Below are positions 1 through 7,600 of a stretch of DNA of 11,603 nt, one piece after another. Under the pieces are notes generated by a model that saw only the letters and a list, made by a program, of their open reading frames with translations, was not told where the DNA came from and searched no databases. This DNA comes from an uncultured Eubacteriales bacterium (lineage in GTDB: Bacteria > Bacillota > Clostridia > Christensenellales > CAG-917). The translations under genes were made by a program, and so were the position numbers. The stretch lies in contig URTQ01000033.1 in assembly GCA_900550855.1 (NCBI GenBank), positions 1 through 11,603 of the forward strand, written 5' to 3'. Position 1 is the first letter of the stretch. Every line of letters starts with the position of its first letter.

Positions 1-66
1 GGCGGGGGTGATACCCCGACCCCACCTGATCCGCCGCAGCCGCAACCGCCGCAACCCGAACCAGAG
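1..66 (+). other. Proline-rich linker coding segment
   Basis: The first 22 visible codons encode Gly-Gly-Gly-Asp-Thr-Pro followed by Pro/Gln/Glu-rich residues. Linkers of this kind typically sit between the lipid-modified cysteine and the first folded domain of Gram-positive lipoproteins, so a signal peptide and lipobox probably lie just upstream of the window. That last point is inference. Confidence 0.6.
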
Positions 67-3000
67 GTTATCAGCGTAGCCGCAAAGCAGTCCAGCGTGA
101 CTATCCACGAAAAAGTGTTCGCGGATTTTGACTTTACGTCGCTTTTCGTGATTACGATTGACGGACAGCAAATTATGATTCAGTCCGCATACCTCGATTT
201 GAGCCACCTTCCGCAAAATTCGGAAGAAGACGGCTACGTCACTTGCACCTATAAGGACAAAAGCGCAACTTGCAACGTGTCCATACAGGCAACCAAGTAC
301 GCCGTCGAACTTGCGCAGGAAGAAATCATTGTCACGCAGTTGCAAATCGACGAGAACTTCGACTTTCTCGCGCTTTTCAGCGTGACCGAAGACGACGAGG
401 CGGTTGAAATAACTTCCGATATGGTTGCAAACAACGTCAAACGTGACGTCGGCGACTATACGGTCAGCGTAACCTTCCACAATATCACCAAAACGCTCAA
501 AGTTCACGTCAAAGAGGCGCACCTCATCGAAATCGTCAATTCCTACAAGGTTTTGCAACTTGAAAAAGCGCAACTCGCGTCTTTCGACTTTACGTCGCTG
601 TTCTCGCTGTATCTCGACGGCGAAGTGGTGCGTATTACGGAAGATATGCTCGATTTGTCCGCTTTGCAAAACGTCGAGGAAGGCAACGAGTACGGCGTCA
701 AACTTTCCTATTCCTATATGGAAGATTCCGAAGAATCGGTGGCGAAAGTGAAGATTGTCGCACCCAAGACGGTCGTTTTGACCGCGTCTAACATCGTGAC
801 TTATCCAAACGGCGGATTTATCGATTTGACGAGCCTGTTCACAATCAAGGACGGAGACGTCAACGTTCCCGTGACTATTGAAATGATTTCGGGCAGTATC
901 GACTATTCGTCGATAGGCGTCAACGAGATTACGCTCACCTACAAAGGACAAACCGCAACCGCGACCGTCGAGGTCAAACGCGGCGTTGTCATCAATATGC
1001 CCAAAGGCGACACGATAATCGTCAAAAAGGGCACGAATAAAAACGAATACGATTTCGCAAACGACGTTTCGGTCATAGTAAACGGCTTGAAGTTCTCGTT
1101 TGTGACTTACGGAAACGGCTCGGCATACCATATGGACACGACGAACGTCGATTTCGACACGGTGGGTTCGTATTCCGTCGAAGTGAAAATTCCGTATAAA
1201 TTCGATTCGGCGGCGGCAACTGCCGTCACTCAGACAATCCACTACGTCGTGAAAGAGAACACATATCAACTTTCCGTCGTAGAGGACGAAGTTTTGCTTG
1301 CAAAAGGCACGACTTCTTACAACGTTTTCAAAAACGTCAACGCAAGAATCAACGGTATTCGCAGAGCGTTGATAGCGGACAAAGAGATTGCAAAAGAGGA
1401 CGATTTGACCGTTTGGGCAAAACTGCTTTCCGACCCCGTAGACTTTGACGCGGTTGGCGTGCAACACGTCAGAATCGCAGTTTACGTCGAAGGCGTGGAC
1501 AGCGACCCCGTGGAAGTAGAGTTCACGGTTCGAATCAAGTCAAACGTGTCCGTCGAGCCGAAAGGCAAAGTCGTTTTCGGCGGCGATACGGTCTACACTC
1601 GCGATTTGTTCGAGATTAAGGACGGCACGGATTACGTTCAACCCACGGCGGATATGCTCGAAGGCAAGGTCGATACATTTACGCCCGGTGTGTATACCGT
1701 CAAAATCGATTATCTCGGTTTGCAAGCGGTCGCAACCGTCGTGGTGCTTTCCGACGACATCGTAGGAACGTACAAAACGAATATGACCACGATACCTGCG
1801 GCGACAAGTTCGTCGGGTTCGGATTCGTGGGAAGACGACGACGGATACGGCGATTACGGCGACGGCGACGACTACGAAGAAGTCGTGCCCGTTACGCCGC
1901 TTAAAGATATGAAAATTGCTCGCGACGGAAGCATAACCGTCGACGGCAGACAAGCGTCCCTCACGGGCGGTATCGATCAATCAACCTTGATCGTGTCGAT
2001 AGGCACGACGAAGTACACTATGTACATAAGCGACGGCATCGTCGTTCTCGACCCCGACAACGACAACAGAATGTCATTTACCGATTCGCGTCGTCCGCTC
2101 GTGTACTTCAACAGCGCAATCTGGAATTTGAATAAGAGAGTGGTGGTGAACTACGGAAAGGATTACGTCCTTTCCAACACCTATACGTCTTATTCTTTCG
2201 ATACGTTCGAGATTCAGCGCAAGGACACCGAGCAAAAGAGTTGGTTTGCCCTCTACGTCAAACTCGTCACGAAAAACGCAGTCGACACCGTGTATAACGT
2301 CAGTTGGGGCGAGGCGACTTATCCCGAAGGATTCACGCCCGCCGCAAACGTTTCCTCGACGTTGACGTTCGACGGCAAAGAATACAACTTCACGATGTCT
2401 ACTTCCGTTACGGCAAAAGTAGACAGAGATACCGCAAACACGACCAAATACGCAGGTATGACGTTCAAAGGTACGGTGGACGGTCAGGACGCGAGATTGA
2501 CGGCGGATTCGAAAGAAGCGTTTACGCTCAAAGTTGATTCAACCGTTCTGTTCAACGTGACGAAGGGCGACTTCGCAAATATGAAGAACGGTGGCGTAAA
2601 CTACGACACCGACACTTTGACCGTGTACGCGTATCAGGATAACTTCTATTCGTACAAGATAAAACTCGACGTGGAAAACGGCACGTTCGAGATTCTCGAA
2701 AGAGACGCTCTCGTCGGCGCGTACGTCTACGACGGAAAGATTCTGTTCCTCGACGGCTACGGCACGGGCGTTGCGAAAATGAATCCGAACAGTTATCTCG
2801 AAGTCAAACTTTCGTATTCGCAGAACGCAAACGAAATCGTCGTCAACTTCATCGACGCACCCTACGACTTCGCATACGGCGAAAAAGCGACGTTCTATCT
2901 TGCAACGTTCGGAAATATCCTCACCGTAAAGCAAATAGACAGCGACGAGTTGCAGGGCGTTGACTTCGTAAACAGCCACGTTACGAGCGGCGCAATGGTC

Positions 3001-4335
3001 ACTCTCGACCAAACGAGATTCGTAAAAGGCAATCAGGCAAAGGTTCAGCCCACCATTCTCGCGGCAATTCACGTCGTGACGAAGGACGGCGAACTCGACG
3101 ATACGGCAAAGAAAGCGTGCGTCAACCTCAGTGCGATAAGATACAGCACGGCAGGCTTCTATCAGATTTCCGTCACGATGAACTTCGGACAAGAAAGCCT
3201 CACGTCCTACTACGCGATTCAAATCATCGGTCCTATCGATTCGCAAAACGAGTTCGTGGCAAACTACGGCAAAGGCCTTATCGATACGGGTATGCAACTC
3301 GAAATCGACGCAAACAGAATGCTCACGCTCACGCGCAATACGGACAAATATCAAGGCTTCGTCAACATAAGCGGCAACGGATTCTATTCCAAAGTCACTT
3401 TGGGCGGTTCGTCCGTCGTTCTCACGGGCGAAAAGATTGCCGACGGCTTGTTGATTGTTCGCGGCTCGGGCGCAATGACGTTCACCGACTACTTCACGCT
3501 CGGCACGAGCAGCGTGGCGGCAGGAACGGGCGCAGTGCTTCGCAGAATCTCGTACAATTCCGGCGTGACGTACTTGTTTGCGACTTCGCTCGCTTCGCCC
3601 GTCGAAATCCTCGACGAAATAACCACAATCGAGGGTATAGGCACGAATAACGGCGCGGTTTTGAGTTTCGAATCGTCCAAGAAGTCTTACGTCGTGAAAA
3701 TCGCGGCGTGGGGCAATACGGTCGACGGTTTGCTCGTGAGCGACTCGTATAGAGGCGAGTACACTCGCACGGGCGAAGACGCCGTCAAAATCGACGGATT
3801 CGGCAATATCGAAAAGGGCGGCGCAAAAGGAACGTACAAAGTCAACGCAAACGGCTCTGTCCTCGCAAAGATAGGCGACGATATGTTCGTTATCGACGTA
3901 AACCTTGCGGATATGACGTATGCGCCGAGCAATATCGTGCTTGACGAAACGTTGCTTGCAGGCAAATCCTACACCGCAAGTTATTCGTTCTCTTGCCCGA
4001 ATGCAGAGAGTCAAATGCAACTCTACAAGGCGGTGACGACGTTCGCGTTCGGCGAAAACGGACGAGTTATCGTGACTTCCGTATCGAGCGACCACGACAG
4101 CGGCGACGACGCTTGCAGCGACCAATACAATCCCTCGTTCGCTTCAAAAGACGGCGTTTCGGGAACGTATTCCGTGAACGGAACGACCGTCACGGTAAAG
4201 GTCGGTTCGGCAGAGTTTACGTTTGAAATTTCCGACGTTTCGGTCACCGACGAGATGGTCTGCACGAGCACGAATCTTTCGAGCGAAAGCGAACAAGGAT
4301 TTTTTGCAACAAATACGAAATTTTCTATTGAATAA
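1..4335 (+). CDS. Giant Ig-like-repeat surface protein, 5'-truncated by window edge
   Basis: The frame is open from base 1, so the N-terminus lies outside the window; 1444 residues are visible, ending at TAA 4333-4335. A GTG at 97 is only an internal codon: it has no ribosome-binding site and the upstream residues fit a surface-protein linker. Residues 1-22 are Gly/Pro/Gln/Glu-rich, as commonly follows a lipoprotein cysteine. Residues about 23-588 form seven beta repeats of 72-95 residues (starts near 23, 99, 174, 257, 329, 421, 515) with the recurring pattern DFTSLF-x(3-4)-DG ... TxDML ... GxYxVxxxY ... VxV, as in bacterial Ig-like domains. An acidic linker follows at 609-628, then a long beta-rich region with GTY and DGxG modules like those of the next gene. 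No catalytic motif, LPXTG or C-terminal membrane helix is seen. It is probably an exported adhesin or binding protein; ligand unknown. The gene is certain, the function is inferred. Confidence 0.93.
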   Translation, partial: GGGDTPTPPDPPQPQPPQPEPEVISVAAKQSSVTIHEKVFADFDFTSLFVITIDGQQIMIQSAYLDLSHLPQNSEEDGYVTCTYKDKSATCNVSIQATKYAVELAQEEIIVTQLQIDENFDFLALFSVTEDDEAVEITSDMVANNVKRDVGDYTVSVTFHNITKTLKVHVKEAHLIEIVNSYKVLQLEKAQLASFDFTSLFSLYLDGEVVRITEDMLDLSALQNVEEGNEYGVKLSYSYMEDSEESVAKVKIVAPKTVVLTASNIVTYPNGGFIDLTSLFTIKDGDVNVPVTIEMISGSIDYSSIGVNEITLTYKGQTATATVEVKRGVVINMPKGDTIIVKKGTNKNEYDFANDVSVIVNGLKFSFVTYGNGSAYHMDTTNVDFDTVGSYSVEVKIPYKFDSAAATAVTQTIHYVVKENTYQLSVVEDEVLLAKGTTSYNVFKNVNARINGIRRALIADKEIAKEDDLTVWAKLLSDPVDFDAVGVQHVRIAVYVEGVDSDPVEVEFTVRIKSNVSVEPKGKVVFGGDTVYTRDLFEIKDGTDYVQPTADMLEGKVDTFTPGVYTVKIDYLGLQAVATVVVLSDDIVGTYKTNMTTIPAATSSSGSDSWEDDDGYGDYGDGDDYEEVVPVTPLKDMKIARDGSITVDGRQASLTGGIDQSTLIVSIGTTKYTMYISDGIVVLDPDNDNRMSFTDSRRPLVYFNSAIWNLNKRVVVNYGKDYVLSNTYTSYSFDTFEIQRKDTEQKSWFALYVKLVTKNAVDTVYNVSWGEATYPEGFTPAANVSSTLTFDGKEYNFTMSTSVTAKVDRDTANTTKYAGMTFKGTVDGQDARLTADSKEAFTLKVDSTVLFNVTKGDFANMKNGGVNYDTDTLTVYAYQDNFYSYKIKLDVENGTFEILERDALVGAYVYDGKILFLDGYGTGVAKMNPNSYLEVKLSYSQNANEIVVNFIDAPYDFAYGEKATFYLATFGNILTVKQIDSDELQGVDFVNSHVTSGAMVTLDQTRFVKGNQAKVQPTILAAIHVVTKDGELDDTAKKACVNLSAIRYSTAGFYQISVTMNFGQESLTSYYAIQIIGPIDSQNEFVANYGKGLIDTGMQLEIDANRMLTLTRNTDKYQGFVNISGNGFYSKVTLGGSSVVLTGEKIADGLLIVRGSGAMTFTDYFTLGTSSVAAGTGAVLRRISYNSGVTYLFATSLASPVEILDEITTIEGIGTNNGAVLSFESSKKSYVVKIAAWGNTVDGLLVSDSYRGEYTRTGEDAVKIDGFGNIEKGGAKGTYKVNANGSVLAKIGDDMFVIDVNLADMTYAPSNIVLDETLLAGKSYTASYSFSCPNAESQMQLYKAVTTFAFGENGRVIVTSVSSDHDSGDDACSDQYNPSFASKDGVSGTYSVNGTTVTVKVGSAEFTFEISDVSVTDEMVCTSTNLSSESEQGFFATNTKFSIE
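67..1764 (+). repeat. Seven tandem Ig-like beta repeats (protein level)
   Basis: Seven diverged units of about 72-95 residues are visible in translation. The best-preserved landmark is D/N-F-(T/L)-(S/A)-L-F in units 1, 2 and 3, with D-L-T-S-L-F in unit 4 and T-R-D-L-F in unit 7. It is followed by a DG turn, a T-x-D-M helix or turn, and a closing Y-x-V strand. Units 5 and 6 are longer and lack the clear FTSLF core, so they may be a different Ig-like subtype. Such stalks usually space a binding domain away from the cell surface. Confidence 0.65.
1825..1884 (+). other. Acidic Gly/Asp/Tyr low-complexity linker
   Basis: Residues 609-628 of the first protein are dominated by Asp, Glu, Gly and Tyr with no hydrophobic core. 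The segment separates the Ig-like stalk from the C-terminal beta region. It may be a flexible linker or a low-affinity calcium site; the sequence does not decide between these. Confidence 0.6.
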
Positions 4336-4338
4336 AAA

Positions 4339-4367
4339 TTGACAAATAGAGGATTGAAGATTAAAAT
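4339..4367 (+). promoter_or_regulatory. Sigma-A-type promoter for the downstream lipoprotein gene
   Basis: A perfect -35 TTGACA at 4339-4344 is followed by 17 bp and a -10 TAAAAT at 4362-4367 (5 of 6 consensus). Transcription would start near 4374, giving a leader of about 250 nt before the ATG at 4625. The promoter begins only 3 nt after the preceding stop codon, so no terminator fits between the first gene and this promoter. The second gene can therefore be transcribed independently. Confidence 0.7.
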
Positions 4368-4390
4368 ATTATTAAAAATAAGATTTATAC

Positions 4391-4430
4391 GCAAAATATG
4401 CATAAATGTTTGAATAAATATGCATTTTGC
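4391..4430 (+). repeat. AT-rich imperfect inverted repeat in the leader
   Basis: GCAAAATATGCAT (4391-4403) and ATGCATTTTGC (4420-4430) are inverted repeats except for a 2-nt bulge, with a 16-nt loop. The repeat lies shortly after the predicted transcription start. It could be a weak mRNA hairpin or a protein-binding site; low GC makes a terminator unlikely. Confidence 0.45.
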
Positions 4431-4460
4431 AGAGCAAAAACGAATATTTATTACGCTTTG

Positions 4461-4491
4461 ATGTGCGCACGTTTATAAACGGTGCGCACAT
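4461..4491. promoter_or_regulatory. Compound palindrome: two GTGCGCAC boxes around GTTTATAAAC
   Basis: Arms ATGTGCGCAC (4461-4470) and GTGCGCACAT (4482-4491) are perfect 10-bp inverted repeats. Each contains the self-palindromic GTGCGCAC, and the 10 bases at 4471-4480 are themselves a palindrome, GTTTATAAAC, containing TATAAA. No T-tract follows, so a terminator is unlikely. An operator, possibly around a second weak promoter using TATAAA as the -10, or a stable leader hairpin are the main options. Confidence 0.55.
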
Positions 4492-4520
4492 TGTAGTGTC
4501 AAGAGCGTAACGCAAGGCCC

Positions 4521-4537
4521 GAAAAAGCGGCTTTTTC
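4521..4537 (+). terminator. Short hairpin, possible weak terminator
   Basis: GAAAAAG (4521-4527) and CTTTTTC (4531-4537) form a 7-bp stem with a CGG loop. The 3' arm supplies a T-run, so it could weakly terminate read-through from the upstream gene, but the stem has few G-C pairs. It may equally be part of the structured leader of the following gene. Confidence 0.3.
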
Positions 4538-4610
4538 AAGACAAAATCGCCCGAACGGAACGTTCGACGTGGCGAGCAAAAATGTATCAAAACTTATTTG
4601 GCATAACAAA

Positions 4611-4618
4611 AAAGGAGA
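4611..4618 (+). promoter_or_regulatory. Ribosome-binding site of the lipoprotein gene
   Basis: AAAGGAGA is a near-ideal Shine-Dalgarno sequence, with AGGAG (4613-4617) lying 7 nt before the ATG at 4625. It fixes the start codon, which in turn yields a complete lipoprotein signal peptide. Confidence 0.9.
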
Positions 4619-4624
4619 ACGACA

Positions 4625-4693
4625 ATGAAGCGAAACAAAGTATTGTTTGTAATTGCAATCGTTGCAATGCTTGCGGTTCTTTTCGTCGCTTGC
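4625..4693 (+). other. Lipoprotein signal peptide and lipobox
   Basis: Codons 1-23 encode a basic N-region, a hydrophobic stretch from about residue 6 to 22, and F-V-A-C. Cleavage before Cys23 by signal peptidase II, after diacylglycerol transfer, would anchor the protein to the outer face of the membrane. Phe at -3 instead of Leu/Val/Ile is uncommon but tolerated; Leu is one residue further upstream. Confidence 0.85.
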
Positions 4694-7600
4694 GATAACT
4701 CTCAACCAGAGCACACGCACACTTACGGCGCGTGGACCATCGCAACAGCCCCGACGGAAACCGACGCAGGTACGGCAACGAGAGTTTGCTCTTGCGGCGA
4801 CGTTGAAACCGCTACGGTTGCTAAACTCAGCGACGCGTCCGTTTGGTCGGTGAAGACGAGCCAAGACGCAACTCACACAAGCAAAGGCTACAAAGTATAC
4901 GAGTCCGCATACGGCACTGTGACCGTTGAAGTCGCAAAAGGCGAACACGCATACGGTGCGTGGACGATTACGACCGAGCCGACCGCAACCGAAGCGGGCA
5001 AGGCGATCAGAGTCTGCGTTTGCGGAAGTTACGAAGAAGTTGCGCTTGCAGTGTTGACGGATACGAGCGTTTGGACGAAGAAAGAAAAACAAGCGCAATC
5101 TCACACCGAAGACGGAATCGTGGAATACACTTCCGAATACGGCAAAGTGACCGTTACGACTGCAAAAGCGGGTCATACATACGGCGCATGGACATTTGCA
5201 ACCGAACCCACCGAAACGGCGGCAGGCGTTGCAAAGAGAGTCTGCTCCTGCGGTGACGAACAAACTCAACCCGTTGCAAAACTCACGGATACGAGCGTTT
5301 GGACGGTCAGCGTAAATCAAGAGTCCTCGCACACGCAAGGCGGCGTTAAGGTTTACACGTCCGTTTACGGCACGATAATCAAGACTTCGGATCAAGGCAC
5401 GCACACGTTCGGCAGCTGGGAAATCACGACCGATCCCACCGAAGAAAATACGGGCGTTGCAAAGAGATACTGCTCTTGCGGTTTCTTCGAGCAAGTTACG
5501 ATCCCCGCATTGAGCAACTCGATCTGGACGAGAGGCGAGAACAGCGCAACGCACTTCGAACCCGGCAAAGTCACTTACACGTCCGAATACGGCACTGTGA
5601 CCATCGTCACCGAAGTTCAACAACACGTTTACGGCGCTTGGGAATCTAACGGCAACGGCACGCACACTCACAAATGCGTTTCCGACGACCACGAAGAAAC
5701 CAAAGACTGCGCGTACAATCAACAAGTTACAACGACTGCGTATCTTGCACAAGCGGCAACTTGCGATTCGCCCGCAAAATACTATTATAGTTGCGTTTGC
5801 GGCGCAAAGAGCAATCATACGTTCACTTACGGCGGCGCACTCGGACACAACTACGACAACTTCCAAGTGACCGACGCGACCTGCACGGAAGACGGTGCTG
5901 TTACGGCAACCTGCACGAGAGAAGGCTGCGGACACGTCTACAACAAGACTATCGCAAAACTCGGACACGACCACGAAGGCGGATGCGTTCCTTACGAAAA
6001 TATCGGTGAAGACTGGGATACCGCAGAAGACGGAAGCGAACACCATATTTACAGATGCTCTCGTTGCGGCGCATACGACACCGAGAACCTCGAAGAACAC
6101 CACTTCGGTGATACCGTGGAATACGTCCTTTCTTCCGGCACGCAAGGTTGGCACAGCGTATATGCGGTTTCCGTTTGCAGCGATTGCGGACGCACCAAGA
6201 AAGATGACGCTTTTGACGGAAACTACGTCGAATCCGATTTCTTCACCAAAGGTGACGTGAAAGAAGCCGACTACAACGAAGGCGGCTACGTCGAATACAC
6301 ATATAAGAAGACGAACACTACGTTCAGAATCAACTTTGCAAAACTCACCGCACCTTACGAGGGCGTGACTTACTATGCGTTCGAATTGTCTCAAAACGGT
6401 GAAACGTCTCTTGTCAAAGTCAATTCATTCACGGCAAGTGTAACGTTTGACGAAAACGGCAGCGGTGTAGGCGACTATTCACCGCTCAAAGGCGATTGCA
6501 CAATTAGAATCGAAGACAAAAACACCGGTGCGGTTACGTTCACGAGAGATGACAGCGGCACAGTGCACAATGAAAGAGGTTATATCGACCTTTCTACGGG
6601 TATCGTCGTTTTAACAAAGAATAGTGTATACGACAGCGTGTACTTTATGATTCCGAGCACTTACAGCATCAAAGCGGCAGACGTAAACGGTGCTGTTTGG
6701 ACGGATTCTATGGCGATTTCTTATGCGGCAGAATGTGCGTATGAAATTAAGCACGGATTCAACTTCTTCGTGTACGATGAAACCGTTTACTTCGGCGCAA
6801 AATACTTTGACGCGGAAGGCAACGAAATCAAGGGTGCGGATTGCGCGACGGCAAACTACGTCAAAGCAGTCGACGCACAAAACAACAAGGTTCAAACGTT
6901 TGCAAGAAACGCAAGCGGCGCATTGCAAGTGACTGACGGACTCGAAGGTTCTTACCCCGATTCGACCTACAACGCAGTCGTGCTTAACGGCGTCGGCGGC
7001 GCAACCATCGACGGCAAAGCGGGCGTTTACTTCAAAGAAGCAGACAAAGAGTACTACGAACTCTACGTTGGTGAAAGCGTCGAAGCGGCAACCGAATATT
7101 ACACGTTCGTTATTGCAAACGGCACAATCAGCGTGACCAAACCCACCGCAACGTTTATGTTCAAAGGCACTGATGAGGAAATTCAAGACCAAGAAGTGTT
7201 TATAAACGTCACGACAACACTTCCGACACCGGCAGAAAAAACAGGTTATTTGTTCAAAGGCTGGAAAGTCGAAGGTGCAGAAGGCACAGAGACATTGACG
7301 TACAAGGCGACTGTTGCAACAGAAATATATACGTTTGAAGCGTCTTGGACAAATTCGAGCCAACTCACCGTGAAAGGCTTGCTTGCAGAAGACGAAGCGG
7401 CATATGGTACAAAGGCTATCGGCTATGGCGACACATATGTGAGCGCACTTCCGAACTATGCTTATAACACGACATTCAAAGACGGATATACGTTTGTAGG
7501 CTGGAAGCTTGACAACGGCAACGGAACTCTTGACGAGAGCGACGAAGACATCCAAGACGAAGATGTTGTCAATGTGGTAGGCGCAAACCTCGTGATATTC

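Noticed and set aside
97..99. GTG as the start of the first gene
   Set aside because: The frame is open to base 1 with a plausible proline-rich linker, and no Shine-Dalgarno sequence precedes the GTG.
2539..4125. Minus-strand open frame of 528 codons opposite the first gene
   Set aside because: The composition is dominated by Arg, Val, His and Cys, as expected from reading GAC/GTC-rich codons backwards; no ribosome-binding site or domain is seen.
4563..4590. Promoter directly upstream of the ribosome-binding site (TTCGAC ... TATCAA)
   Set aside because: Both elements are poor matches and the consensus promoter at 4339-4367 is far better.
4718..6193. Intracellular zinc-finger or DNA-binding protein suggested by C-x-x-C-G motifs
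   Set aside because: The protein has a lipoprotein signal peptide and surface-type B-repeats, so these motifs lie outside the membrane.
4499..6394. Long minus-strand open frame (631 codons) opposite the start of the lipoprotein gene
   Set aside because: It is a shadow of the biased codons of the + strand gene, crosses that gene's leader and ribosome-binding site, and encodes a Cys/Arg/Phe/Val-rich sequence with no recognisable domain.
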